Part shown: positions 43,994 to 52,665 of the stretch, in pieces | Position numbering within the stretch: position 1 is the first letter of the stretch | Layout: each line of letters begins with the position of its first letter | Assembly (NCBI GenBank): GCA_947501615.1 | Contig: CANMWK010000015.1 | Location: forward strand, 1 to 64,000 | Reading direction: 5' to 3' | Length of the DNA: 64,000 nt | Source: an uncultured Tenacibaculum sp. | GTDB lineage: Bacteria; Bacteroidota; Bacteroidia; Flavobacteriales; Flavobacteriaceae | The notes under the pieces: model-generated | What the model was told of the DNA's origin: nothing | Databases searched by the model: none | The model's input: the letters and a program-made list of their open reading frames with translations, nothing else | Position numbers and translations under genes: made by a program

Positions 43994-44467
43994 ATGAAAC
44001 TTACTGAAATAAAAGAACACTTAAAAGAGTTAAAAACTATCGCTTTTCAATTGCCTGACGGGAGTTTGGTTCCTGAACATTTTCATGTAACAGAAGTAGG
44101 AAAAGTTACGAAACATTTTATCGATTGTGGTGGAGTGCTTCGTAAAGAAGAGAAGATAAATTTTCAGTTGTGGAACGCAAATGACTATAATCACAGATTA
44201 CATCCTGAAAAACTGATTAATATTATTGAGTTATCAGAAAAGACATTGAATCTTAAAGATGTAGCCATTGAAGTGGAATACCAAGGAACAACTATTGGTA
44301 AATATGATTTAGATTTTGATGGGAAAAATTTCTTATTAATAAATACAGCTACTGCTTGTTTAGCGGAAGATCAATGTGGTATCCCTTCTGAACAAAAAAC
44401 TAAATTAAACCTTTCAGATATTCAAAGTCAAGGTATGAGCTGTGATCCTAACTCTGGTTGTTGCTAA
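43994..44467 (+). CDS. DUF6428 family protein, Cys-rich end
   Basis: 157 residues. The conserved N-terminus IKEHLKELKTIAFQLPDGSL and VPEHFHVTEVGKVTKHFIDC resemble DUF6428, found behind ArsR in Flavobacteriia. It ends CDPNSGCC, and the vicinal cysteines could bind arsenic or another soft metal. It starts 6 nt after the phosphatase gene, so it is cotranscribed. Function unknown. Confidence 0.65.
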   Translation: MKLTEIKEHLKELKTIAFQLPDGSLVPEHFHVTEVGKVTKHFIDCGGVLRKEEKINFQLWNANDYNHRLHPEKLINIIELSEKTLNLKDVAIEVEYQGTTIGKYDLDFDGKNFLLINTATACLAEDQCGIPSEQKTKLNLSDIQSQGMSCDPNSGCC

Positions 44468-44598
44468 ATTTTTGTATCCAATTTCAAATATTTGAAAAAT
44501 ACTATCAAATATATATTGACACCCCATTAATGACCTTTATTGTTTCTCATATTATTGCTTCTTAGGTACTTTTATATGATAACTATAAAAACTTTAAC

Positions 44599-44805
44599 AT
44601 GAAAAATATAGGAAGCGCAATGGCTATTTTTGGAATTTTAGCAATCGTTCTTGGTTTCTTAAATAGAGTTCCGAAGCTTTTAATGTGGATTTATAATTGG
44701 GGAGAAACTACAGCATGGATTATTAAAATAGCATTAGTCGTTGTAGGTGGTGCATTATATCTATTTTCAAATGGTGAAGAGGAAGAACAAGAGGCATCAG
44801 AATAA
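44599..44805 (+). CDS. Small two-helix membrane protein
   Basis: 68 residues: two hydrophobic segments (AMAIFGILAIVLGFL and IIKIALVVVGGALYLF) with a basic/aromatic loop (NRVPKLLMWIYNWGE) and an acidic end (NGEEEEQEASE). A good ATG with an upstream A/T-rich leader. Function unknown. Similar tiny envelope proteins are common in Bacteroidota. Confidence 0.6.
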   Translation: MKNIGSAMAIFGILAIVLGFLNRVPKLLMWIYNWGETTAWIIKIALVVVGGALYLFSNGEEEEQEASE

Positions 44806-44824
44806 ATTAATACAGTAATTTACG

Positions 44825-44982
44825 AGGCTGTCTAAAAAGTATCTATAAAAACGTTATTCTGAATTTACATGTGCTGAACTTGTTTCAGTATTTCAGAACC
44901 CCATTTATCTGATTATCAGAAATAATGAGAAACTGAAACAAATTCAGTTTGACAAAAAATAAATAGTCTTTTTAGACAACCT
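44825..44982. repeat. Repetitive palindromic element, about 158 bp
   Basis: The ends are an imperfect inverted repeat, AGGCTGTCTAAAAAG (44825-44839) and CTTTTTAGACAACCT (44968-44982). The inside contains TTATTCTGAA and CTGAACTTGTTTCAG stretches like those of small repeats seen scattered in Flavobacteriaceae genomes. It has no ORF, and both ends suggest a non-autonomous MITE-like origin. Confidence 0.6.
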
Positions 44983-45045
44983 TTTTTTATTTAGCACCTA
45001 ATTTATATCTTCATAATTAATTCCTAGGAAGTTTTTAGTTGAAAA

Positions 45046-45074
45046 TTGTATCAAACATAAAAGTAGTATCTTCG
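45046..45074 (+). promoter_or_regulatory. Putative promoter of the small lipoprotein gene
   Basis: TTG (45046-45048), 18 nt, then TATCTTCG (45067-45074, one base off TAnnTTTG). It supports translation from the ATG at 45102 rather than from earlier in-frame starts. Confidence 0.5.
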
Positions 45075-45101
45075 CGGCGGCAACCCCTAAATATTACATC
45101 A

Positions 45102-45458
45102 ATGAAATTATTAAAAAGATTTTTCTCCTTTTTTTTGATTTGTCTTTTTTCAATTCATTTAACTTCATGTGCAGAGTGCAACAATGAAAATCCTAGAGCG
45201 AGAGTCACTAATACAGGCACAGAAGAAGTTAGTGTTCAAATAAAAACTACCGATGGAAATACAGAAAACATCAATAACATAGAACCAGGAAAATCTTCAG
45301 AATTTAGAAGTTACGAAACAGGAACTATAACTTTTACTATTGTACTTGAAGATAATCAAGAAGTAATAGAAACTGTTGAAATGGACTTTTGTTCTGAATA
45401 TGAAATTATTGTTAATGATGATAATTCAATTATAACCATTGGATCTGGAGTAGAATAA
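45102..45458 (+). CDS. Small lipoprotein of unknown function
   Basis: 118 residues from the ATG at 45102 with a lipoprotein signal (LLKRFFSFFLICLFSIHLTSC; lipobox LTSC). The mature part is beta-rich: RARVTNTGTEEVSVQIKTTD, EFRSYETGTITFTIVLEDNQ. An Ig-like or small beta-sandwich fold is likely. A longer open frame reaches 45039, but a promoter-like element lies inside it. Function unknown. Confidence 0.7.
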   Translation: MKLLKRFFSFFLICLFSIHLTSCAECNNENPRARVTNTGTEEVSVQIKTTDGNTENINNIEPGKSSEFRSYETGTITFTIVLEDNQEVIETVEMDFCSEYEIIVNDDNSIITIGSGVE

Positions 45459-45486
45459 GAACAAAATCACTGAGTATAAAGACTAC

Positions 45487-45521
45487 AAAAAAATCCCGAT
45501 AGAAACTATCGGGATTTTTTT
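45487..45521. terminator. Bidirectional terminator
   Basis: AAATCCCGATAG (45491-45502) pairs with CTATCGGGATTT (45506-45517), 3-nt loop, with A run before and T run after. It serves the small lipoprotein gene and the convergent NADH dehydrogenase gene, whose stop codon it touches. Confidence 0.92.
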
Positions 45522-46821
45522 ATGTATCACTTTTAAATGAATATTCATTTTTTTCTTTGTATGGTCGAATAATCAATCTTGTTTCCCTATCAAAACGAAC
45601 ATAATTATACATCCAATTTAAGAATACTACAGCTTTATTTCTAAATCCTATTAAAGAGAATAAATGAACTACCATCCACACAAACCAAGCAAAAACTCCT
45701 TGGAATTTCCACTTAGGTAAATCAACAACAGCTTTATTTCTTCCAATTGTAGCCATAGAACCCTTATCATTATATACAAAAGGTTTCATTTCTTTTCCTT
45801 TCAAGTGCAACACAATATTCTTTGCTAATAATTTTCCTTGTTGAATTGCTGGCTGAGCCATCATTGGATGTCCATATGGATATTTTTCAGAATGCATGCT
45901 TGCTACATCTCCAATAGCAAAAACCGTATCATGATTTGTTACTCTATTAAACTGATCTACCTTATAACGTTCTGCCCTTTCAATCACACACTCATTTTCT
46001 AAGCCACCAATGTAAGCTCCTTTAACTCCTGCTGCCCAAATTACAGTACTTGCTCTAAAATGATCTTCTCCATTTGTAGTTATGGTATCTCCGTCATAGT
46101 TAACAACTCTAAGGCTTTTCCACACATCCACACCTAATTTAATAAGAAAATCTTCTGCTTTTTCAGAAGCCTGATCACTCATTCCTTTCAACAAACAATT
46201 CGCTCCCTGAATTAAGTTGATTTTCATTAAACGAATATCTAAATCTGGGTAATCTTTAGGCAATACCTCTTTCTTCATTTCCGCTAAGGCTCCTGCCAAC
46301 TCAACTCCTGTTGGTCCTCCACCAACAATCACAAAATTCATTAACTTTTTTCGCTCCTCTAAATCCGAAGTTAATAGTGCTTCCTCAAAATTCTCAAGTA
46401 TTAAACTTCTAATATTTAACGACTGTGGAATGGATTTCATTTCCATAGTATGACGTTGAATATTCGTATTGCCAAAAAAATTTGTTGTAGAACCTGTTGC
46501 TATAACCAAATAATCATAAGATAAGCTTCCAATTGAAGTTACAACTTCTTTTTCTTCAGCATTAATTTGATTTACTTCAGCTAAACGAAAATAAAAATTT
46601 TCAATATCGTTAAATCTTTTTCTTAGTGGAAAAGCAATACTGTCTGGCTCTAAACCTCCAGTTGCTACTTGGTATAATAAGGGTTGAAATGTATGGTAAT
46701 TATGTTTATCTAAAAGAACCACCTGTAGTTCTTTATCTTCTAAACCTCTTGCTACAGCTAATCCTGCAAAGCCTCCACCAATAATCACAACTCGTGGAAA
46801 GCTGGTTTGAGGTATGTTCAT
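45520..46821 (-). CDS. Type II NADH dehydrogenase (NDH-2)
   Basis: 433 residues. FAD-binding GGGFAGLAVARGLEDKE is near the N-terminus, the NADH-binding VGGGPTGVELAGALAEM follows near 165-181, and VFAIGDVAS is the third flavin motif. The C-terminal WKFQGVFAWFVWMVVHLFSL is an amphipathic/membrane segment that anchors the enzyme to the inner membrane. It oxidises NADH and reduces quinone without pumping protons. It is monocistronic, with its own terminator. Confidence 0.9.
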   Translation of the reverse strand: MNIPQTSFPRVVIIGGGFAGLAVARGLEDKELQVVLLDKHNYHTFQPLLYQVATGGLEPDSIAFPLRKRFNDIENFYFRLAEVNQINAEEKEVVTSIGSLSYDYLVIATGSTTNFFGNTNIQRHTMEMKSIPQSLNIRSLILENFEEALLTSDLEERKKLMNFVIVGGGPTGVELAGALAEMKKEVLPKDYPDLDIRLMKINLIQGANCLLKGMSDQASEKAEDFLIKLGVDVWKSLRVVNYDGDTITTNGEDHFRASTVIWAAGVKGAYIGGLENECVIERAERYKVDQFNRVTNHDTVFAIGDVASMHSEKYPYGHPMMAQPAIQQGKLLAKNIVLHLKGKEMKPFVYNDKGSMATIGRNKAVVDLPKWKFQGVFAWFVWMVVHLFSLIGFRNKAVVFLNWMYNYVRFDRETRLIIRPYKEKNEYSFKSDT

Positions 46822-46955
46822 CTAGTGTATTTTTAAAATTGTAAAAGTATAATTACGAATTTACTGATTTTTATCAGATTTTATCTTGATTATCTGTTTT
46901 AAAAGCTAACTATTTATCTTTCAGCAAAAAACTATGTCGCTAAAATTTTAATTCA

Positions 46956-46963
46956 TAATTTTG
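46956..46963 (+). promoter_or_regulatory. Putative -7 promoter element of the FG-GAP protein gene
   Basis: TAATTTTG matches TAnnTTTG exactly, 20 nt before the GTG start at 46984. No clear -33 element. Confidence 0.4.
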
Positions 46964-46983
46964 CCGCTTTTAAATGAAAAACT

Positions 46984-49551
46984 GTGAAAAATTTCAATTA
47001 CCTATTCGTACTATTTTTTAGCCTCATTTTTATAAAAAGTTACGCCCAACTAGAATTTAAAGAACATTTAGTTACCGATGAATCTTTTGAAAATAAAGCG
47101 GATGAAATTTTTACTTTAGACATAGATAACGACGGAGACATGGATGTTATTACCAGTTCTATCGGAGGTTTTGGACAAGATGGCTTTTTTAATGGTACTA
47201 TTAGACTTTATGAAAATATAGACGACTCTTTAATGTTCAAATTACATTTTATCGCTACTCCTAATGATGTTCTTGATATAGATGTTGTGGATTTTGATGG
47301 AGATGGAGATGCTGATATTGTTGCCATTATAGAAGACAGATTTCACATAGGCGGTAATGGATATCGTACCGAGAAAAGAATAATTTGGTATGAAAATACT
47401 GGCGATAAAAGTAACTTTAGTTCTAGAAAAAATTTAGACACCCTAAACTTTACATCTCTAGAAAATTTTATTACTGCAGACATAGATAATGATAACGATT
47501 TAGACATTGTTCTTACATATACTTCTGGAAATGCACCTGATAAATACTACACCATAACTTGGCTAGAAAACAAAGGAAATAGTGATCTTACGGTAACTCA
47601 TTTTATAGATCGTTCTGATACAGCTTTTCAATTATATGAAGAAGCTGCTGATTTAGATAATGACCAAGATCTTGATATTTTAATTTATAACAGTCATGGC
47701 ATATTTAAATGGTATAGAAATAATAGTGATGGTAGTTTCGACACGGTAAACACAAACATAAACTCCCAATCATCAGAAATTAAACTAGGAGATCTCGATG
47801 CTGACGGAAAAATAGATGTAGTAGGACACTCTATTCGAGAAGAAAATATTGTTTGGTACAAAAATATCAATAATTTTGAAAGTTTTAATCCTGCTATCAC
47901 AATTAGTTCTTCTCCAAAACTCTCTCACCACTTAAATCTTGCTGATATGGATAATGATAATGATTTAGATGTTGTTTATGGGTATGCTGGAGATACTAAA
48001 ACAGTATGGAATGAAAACTCAGACGAAATGGGTAATTTCAATACAGAACATACAATTTCAACAGTTACAAATCACTTTAAAGTCCATATGGCCGATATGG
48101 ATAAAGACGGACATATTGATTTAGTTACTAATGAAAAGGAAGGAATTCATACATCAATTTATATTTACTCTAAAAACCATGAACAGAATAATTTTAACCC
48201 TAGAATAAATATATCAGATTTTCCTGAAGGAATCTCAAATACTTTTGTTTTAGATGCAGATGGGGACGGATATTTAGATATTATTGGTAATTCAGCAAGT
48301 CAATCAGAGCAAAAAATTGTTTTATTCAGAAATCTTGATGGTTTGGGTGATTTTGGTAATCAAATTACGATAGACACCAATTTAATTGGCTGTATTGCTA
48401 AAGTTGGTGATATTGATAATGACGGAGATACTGATTTTCTTTTTAGAGAATCTAATAAGGGAACATTTTGGTATGAGAACACTACTGGAACTTCATTTAT
48501 TAAACATAATATATCTGGTATCTTAGAAGAAATTCATGACTTAAAAGATCTAGATGATGATGGCGATTTAGATGTATTAGTATCTAAGGAAAGAGCTTTC
48601 AACGATCATGCTAGAGTATTCTATTGGCATGTAAATGACGGCACTGGTAATTTCACCACTACTGATGAAATTTACGCTACAGAAAAAAGACAATATTTCC
48701 CTACTCCTATAAAGACTTTTGCAGAAGATATTAATAATGATGGAAAATTAGACTTAGTTTTAGCTTACACTGGAGGAGATGAAAACAAAGAAAATATAAG
48801 AATAGTTTGGCTGAAAAACAGTAATGGTTTTAAAACTTTTGAAGCAGAAAGAATCATAACTATTTCTGACCGTGGATTAATTCAAAATATCGCTATTGGA
48901 GATATCGACGGTGACAATGATTTGGACATTATCTACACAAAAGGAATTCATCCTTATTTTGTTAAAAATTCAGACGGTTTAGGGAATTTCGACCTACCTC
49001 AAAGAATATCTAATGAAAGTGAAAGCGTTCTATACCTTTCTGATGTTGACGGTGATAATGATTTAGATATCATTTCTGGTAAACAAGCAGTAAGAGACGG
49101 TCATTTTGGATGGTATGAAAACATAGATGGAACAGGAACATTTGCAACAAAAAAAATCATATCTAATACACTAAGTCACCCAAACCATATACGAATGGAA
49201 GATATAGATGGTGATGGAGATAAGGATATCGTGGTGAGTTCATATTACCAATCAAAAATTTCTTGGTTTGAAAACTTAGGTGACCTTAGCACCTTGTCAA
49301 ATGAAGCATATGAATTAACGAATTTTTCGCTGTATCCTAACCCTGGTCAATACAATGTCCATATTAACAGTAAGACACCTATCCAAAAAGTCATTTTTTA
49401 TACGATCAGCGGTAAAGAAATTAAAACTTCCACGTTCAATAATAGAATACTTGATTACGACTTCAATATTTCGGAGTTAGCTAATGGAATTTATTTTATC
49501 AGAGTACATTCTAGTCAGAATCAAAAAACTATTAAATTCATAAAAAAATAA
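46984..49551 (+). CDS. FG-GAP/VCBS-repeat protein with T9SS type A sorting domain
   Basis: 855 residues, GTG start, signal peptide VKNFNYLFVLFFSLIFIKSY. I count 14 acidic repeat motifs of the DxDxDxD type (e.g. DIDNDGDMDVI, DFDGDGDADIV, DIDGDGDKDIV), each the calcium loop of an FG-GAP/VCBS blade, so the mature domain is two seven-blade-like beta propellers or one long array. The end, NFSLYPNPGQYNVHINS to ANGIYFIRVHSSQNQKTIKF, is a type A T9SS C-terminal domain, so the protein is exported across the outer membrane and attached to the surface. Ligand unknown. Confidence 0.92.
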   Translation: MKNFNYLFVLFFSLIFIKSYAQLEFKEHLVTDESFENKADEIFTLDIDNDGDMDVITSSIGGFGQDGFFNGTIRLYENIDDSLMFKLHFIATPNDVLDIDVVDFDGDGDADIVAIIEDRFHIGGNGYRTEKRIIWYENTGDKSNFSSRKNLDTLNFTSLENFITADIDNDNDLDIVLTYTSGNAPDKYYTITWLENKGNSDLTVTHFIDRSDTAFQLYEEAADLDNDQDLDILIYNSHGIFKWYRNNSDGSFDTVNTNINSQSSEIKLGDLDADGKIDVVGHSIREENIVWYKNINNFESFNPAITISSSPKLSHHLNLADMDNDNDLDVVYGYAGDTKTVWNENSDEMGNFNTEHTISTVTNHFKVHMADMDKDGHIDLVTNEKEGIHTSIYIYSKNHEQNNFNPRINISDFPEGISNTFVLDADGDGYLDIIGNSASQSEQKIVLFRNLDGLGDFGNQITIDTNLIGCIAKVGDIDNDGDTDFLFRESNKGTFWYENTTGTSFIKHNISGILEEIHDLKDLDDDGDLDVLVSKERAFNDHARVFYWHVNDGTGNFTTTDEIYATEKRQYFPTPIKTFAEDINNDGKLDLVLAYTGGDENKENIRIVWLKNSNGFKTFEAERIITISDRGLIQNIAIGDIDGDNDLDIIYTKGIHPYFVKNSDGLGNFDLPQRISNESESVLYLSDVDGDNDLDIISGKQAVRDGHFGWYENIDGTGTFATKKIISNTLSHPNHIRMEDIDGDGDKDIVVSSYYQSKISWFENLGDLSTLSNEAYELTNFSLYPNPGQYNVHINSKTPIQKVIFYTISGKEIKTSTFNNRILDYDFNISELANGIYFIRVHSSQNQKTIKFIKK

Positions 49552-49718
49552 CCATTTGATCATTGAAAAAATCATATTTCTTGAATAATTTTTTGTTTAA
49601 ATAATTTAAATCACTCATTACAAAAACAGTACTATTTTTAAAATAACTATGTTATTTTTCTTGGATAAAAAACAGGTTTTTTATTGAGATTTTCATCCAA
49701 TATTTTTATAGTTTTGCG

Positions 49719-49726
49719 GAAATCAA
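49719..49726 (+). promoter_or_regulatory. Putative -7 promoter element
   Basis: TAGTTTTG matches TAnnTTTG, 20 nt before the ATG at 49746. No -33 TTG at usual distance. Confidence 0.4.
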
Positions 49727-49745
49727 GAAACAATAATATTACTTT

Positions 49746-50180
49746 ATGTTCTCTATTTTTAAGAAGAAGAAACAAAAATATTTCATTATTAATTGTAATA
49801 CAGACAGTGTTTTAATTAATGGAACAGCATTAAGTTTCCCAACAAACCTTAACAAACTTGTTGAAGTTTTAGGAGAACCTTCACGTAGAATTAGTACAAC
49901 TAAAGAATATATTATTTGGGATGATTATGGTTTTGCTTGTAGCTTAAGAGATCGCGATGAGAATGAAATCCTAGCTATAAATGTATATCAAACTAATAAC
50001 GTTAGCGAATATGTTCCTAAAAAACCATATACGGGAACATTATTTTTTGAAGATGATGATATTACTTTTAATGAATTTAGTAAAATAGGACTAGGAAGCA
50101 TCGCTATTCTTAGACTAGGGAGTGAACATGAAACCAGATTTGGTTTCAGTATTGGTATAAATAACGATTACAAAGCTTAA
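49746..50180 (+). CDS. Small protein of unknown function
   Basis: 144 residues. N-terminal FSIFKKKKQKYFIINCNTDS, then FPTNLNKLVEVLGEPSRRIS, IIWDDYGFACSLRDRDENEI. The pattern LVEVLGEPSR...WDDYG is seen in small families with an SmpA/BamE-like or cytoplasmic immunity-like fold, but I cannot name one. No signal peptide. Its 3' end overlaps the convergent XRE regulator gene by 4 nt. Confidence 0.6.
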   Translation: MFSIFKKKKQKYFIINCNTDSVLINGTALSFPTNLNKLVEVLGEPSRRISTTKEYIIWDDYGFACSLRDRDENEILAINVYQTNNVSEYVPKKPYTGTLFFEDDDITFNEFSKIGLGSIAILRLGSEHETRFGFSIGINNDYKA

Positions 50181-50932
50181 CTTCTATTTTTTAGTTTTAA
50201 CAATTCTTTTTCCAAAAAAAGCAACTTATTTTCAACCTCATCTCCTAACTCTGGTAATCTTCTAATAAAAGAGTATTTTGCCAACCAGAGTTCTTTAAGT
50301 GCAGATCTTGAGAATATTTTTTCTTCTATATTTTTGTGTTCAGCTTTTAAAACAATTTGATCCGCAATACAATAGATTTTTCGGACAATAACCTCATCAT
50401 TCACAATAGCAATAACTACTTCTCCATTTCCATAGGCTTCTGTTTCATCTAAAGGAATATATTCACCTATAATTACATCTTTTGGATACAAACCTTTATC
50501 ATGATCTGTCATTTCTAAATTTGTAACAGTAAAAGCTCTTAATTTTTTTCCATCTTCAACAGGTAAGTTAAGCTTTGGTAAATCATCTATAAACTTCATA
50601 TTATCAAAATATTTACCATAGCTTATTATTTTTTGTTCAGAAACATAAGGTATTACTGCTAAAAACTCTTTTTCAAGATCATCTACAGTTAAGATTAAAT
50701 CTTCTTTAAACCGTAACAATTCATTCACAGTTAAATCAGAAGTTAGCAAACTATCTATAGAAATGCTAAAATAATTAGCAATTTTTATTATCGTATCTAT
50801 TTTAGGTTCACTCCTACCTTCTTCGTATGCACCAAGGGTTGCACGTTTCAAATCAAACAATTCAGCAAAAGATTTTTGACTTAACCCCTTAACTCCTCTA
50901 ATTTTTTTAATATTTCTACCGAAAAAAGACAT
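50177..50932 (-). CDS. XRE-family repressor with S24/LexA-like C-terminal domain
   Basis: 251 residues. The HTH (1-65) has IRGVKGLSQKSFAELFDLKR and LGAYEEGRSEPKIDTIIKIA. The C-terminal half, from about 130, contains VIIGEYIPLDETEAYGNGEV and VVIAIVNDEVIVRKIYC, the S24/LexA-like beta fold. No Ser-Lys self-cleavage pair is obvious, so it is more likely a ligand- or signal-responsive repressor than a self-cleaving one. It is divergent from the PspA-flotillin operon and faces TTGCTAAT repeats in the shared promoter region, so autoregulation and control of the operon are inferred. Confidence 0.82.
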   Translation of the reverse strand: MSFFGRNIKKIRGVKGLSQKSFAELFDLKRATLGAYEEGRSEPKIDTIIKIANYFSISIDSLLTSDLTVNELLRFKEDLILTVDDLEKEFLAVIPYVSEQKIISYGKYFDNMKFIDDLPKLNLPVEDGKKLRAFTVTNLEMTDHDKGLYPKDVIIGEYIPLDETEAYGNGEVVIAIVNDEVIVRKIYCIADQIVLKAEHKNIEEKIFSRSALKELWLAKYSFIRRLPELGDEVENKLLFLEKELLKLKNRS

Positions 50933-50935
50933 GTT

Positions 50936-51152
50936 TTGCTAATTTTATTTGCAAATATTAAAATTATTCGTATATTTACACTAACAATATTAGCTAATAA
51001 AAACGAATATTGCTAATTTTTCTAGAAAAACATTACTAAAACTATTAACTATTTTTATTATGATTCTATTAACTTTACACTGTGTTGTATTGTTGACTTA
51101 TACAATGTTAACCTAAAATCAATTACGCAACTAACTATAACCAATTGCTAAT
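50936..51152. promoter_or_regulatory. Divergent control region with TTGCTAAT repeats
   Basis: The motif T[TA]GCTAAT occurs at 50936-50943, 50991-50998 (inside the perfect 12-bp palindrome TATTAGCTAATA, 50988-50999), 51010-51017 and 51145-51152. TTGCTAATTTT is an exact 11-bp direct repeat at 50936 and 51010. The copies flank and lie within the intergenic space between the divergent repressor and operon, as expected of a multi-site operator. The last copy ends in the first bases of the ATG at 51151. Confidence 0.45.
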
Positions 51153-51546
51153 GAACATTCATTTTAATAAGACAAAAAATTTTTTATTAGAATTAAACTT
51201 TACCATAAGTAAAGAGATCGAAACTGATGGGATTTTTGTTATTGAAAAAGAAAATTTTGGAATTAAAAACTTAATCATCGGTGTTGCGTATCCTATTTTA
51301 ATTATGGAGCAATTTATTTTTAAAGCAACACAACCTAACGAAGCTATGTTTAAAGCATTACTTCAAAAAAATAGAGATATCATTCATGGAGCTTTTGTAC
51401 TCGATGAAACAGGTGAACGTGTCATTTTTAGAGACACTTTACAATTAGAAAACTTAGATATTAATGAATTAGAAGCCAGCTTAAATTCCTTAAGTTTATT
51501 ACTTAGTGAATACTCTGAACAAATCATTAATTTCTCAAAATATTAG
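51151..51546 (+). CDS. YbjN/DUF2170-like small protein
   Basis: 131 residues from the ATG at 51151 (a TTG at 51145 is also in frame). FFLLELNF-like start MNIHFNKTKNFLLELNFTIS and EKENFGIKNLIIGVAYPILI, ETGERVIFRDTLQLENLDIN fit small YbjN/DUF2170 proteins, which resemble secretion-chaperone (Tir/CesT) folds. In Proteobacteria YjfI (DUF2170) precedes the PspA paralog YjfJ, the same order as here. Probably binds PspA or another member; this is inferred. It starts the operon. Confidence 0.65.
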   Translation: MNIHFNKTKNFLLELNFTISKEIETDGIFVIEKENFGIKNLIIGVAYPILIMEQFIFKATQPNEAMFKALLQKNRDIIHGAFVLDETGERVIFRDTLQLENLDINELEASLNSLSLLLSEYSEQIINFSKY

Positions 51547-51551
51547 AAATT

Positions 51552-52259
51552 ATGAATTTTTTTAAACGACTTTTTAAAATAGGCCAAGCTGAAGCAAATG
51601 CTGCCATAGATTCTATGGAAGACCCTATAAAAATGACAGAACAAGGCATACGTGATTTACGTATAGATCTTGAAAAATCATTAGAATCATTAGCACAAGT
51701 AAAAGCACTTGCTATACGAGCTAAAAACGACATTGAAGAGTTTACAGCCAAAGCTAACGATTATGAACAAAAAGCAATGTTGGTACTTACTAAAGCGAAA
51801 AACGGTGAGTTAGAATTTAATGAAGCTGATGAGTTAGCGAAACAAGCATTACTTAAAAAAGAAGAGATACATTTGCAAATAGAACATGCAAAGAATGAAG
51901 CTACTAGTTTCGATACTTCTGTTGTTCAATTAGAAGGAAATGTTCATGAAATTAAAGGAACTATAAGTAAATGGGAAAATGAATTAAAAACGCTTAAAGC
52001 TCGTGTTAAAGTTTCTAAAGCTACAAAAAATTTGAATAAACAAATGGCTGAAATGGATAGTTCTGGCACTGTTGCAATGTTAGAACGTATGAAAGAAAAA
52101 GTACAACAGGAAGAAGCTTTAGCTGAAGCTTATGGTGATTTATCTAAATCATCAAAAACTGTAGATCAAAAATTAAACGAGATTACAGATACAAAAAATA
52201 AAACCGCTGAGGATAATTTGACACAACTAAAAAAACAACTAGGATTTGAAAATTTATGA
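51552..52259 (+). CDS. PspA/IM30 family protein
   Basis: 235 residues, almost all alpha-helical with long coiled coils, as in PspA/Vipp1/IM30 (ESCRT-III relatives that coat and repair the inner membrane). FFKRLFKIGQAEANAAIDSM and EDPIKMTEQGIRDLRIDLEK are the family start: an amphipathic first helix and the conserved D-P motif. The gene is 5 nt after the YbjN-like gene and its TGA overlaps the ATG of the next frame. In this setting PspA is linked to a flotillin and an AAA ATPase rather than to the classical pspABC genes. Confidence 0.92.
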   Translation: MNFFKRLFKIGQAEANAAIDSMEDPIKMTEQGIRDLRIDLEKSLESLAQVKALAIRAKNDIEEFTAKANDYEQKAMLVLTKAKNGELEFNEADELAKQALLKKEEIHLQIEHAKNEATSFDTSVVQLEGNVHEIKGTISKWENELKTLKARVKVSKATKNLNKQMAEMDSSGTVAMLERMKEKVQQEEALAEAYGDLSKSSKTVDQKLNEITDTKNKTAEDNLTQLKKQLGFENL

Positions 52260-52279
52260 TAAAAAAATTAAATAAACAT

Positions 52280-52621
52280 ATGAAAACAAAACTATTATTA
52301 ATTGCTATTTTTTCTTTAATCACTTTTACATCAATTGCTCAGAATAACAAAACAACAAGTTCAACATCTGCAACTACAAACTTCGAATTAAAGACATCGA
52401 GCATAGAAAAGTTAACTACTTTTAATTGGAATACATTAAAAGAAATGTTTAAAGAAAATGAAGATGATCAAGAGATTACAATTGCTTTCGTCTATGAAAA
52501 CACGACTAAAATTGATAATTTTGAAATGAAATTATCAGGAAAAACTTCTGACTTAGATAAAATGACCAATAGGTTTAAAAAATCATTTCAAAAATTAGAG
52601 GAGTTTGACAACAAAAACTAA
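52280..52621 (+). CDS. Small exported protein of unknown function
   Basis: 113 residues from the ATG at 52280, with a signal peptide (MKTKLLLIAIFSLITFTSIAQ). An earlier ATG at 52256 overlaps the pspA stop, but it would place eight charged residues before the signal peptide. The mature part has EITIAFVYENTTKIDNFEMK and DKMTNRFKKSFQKLEEF. No family recognised. It is in the middle of the PspA-flotillin operon, so it may be a periplasmic partner or sensor. Confidence 0.65.
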   Translation: MKTKLLLIAIFSLITFTSIAQNNKTTSSTSATTNFELKTSSIEKLTTFNWNTLKEMFKENEDDQEITIAFVYENTTKIDNFEMKLSGKTSDLDKMTNRFKKSFQKLEEFDNKN

Positions 52622-52665
52622 AATCTCTATAGATTAAAAAAACTAACACATATTACTAACTAGCT

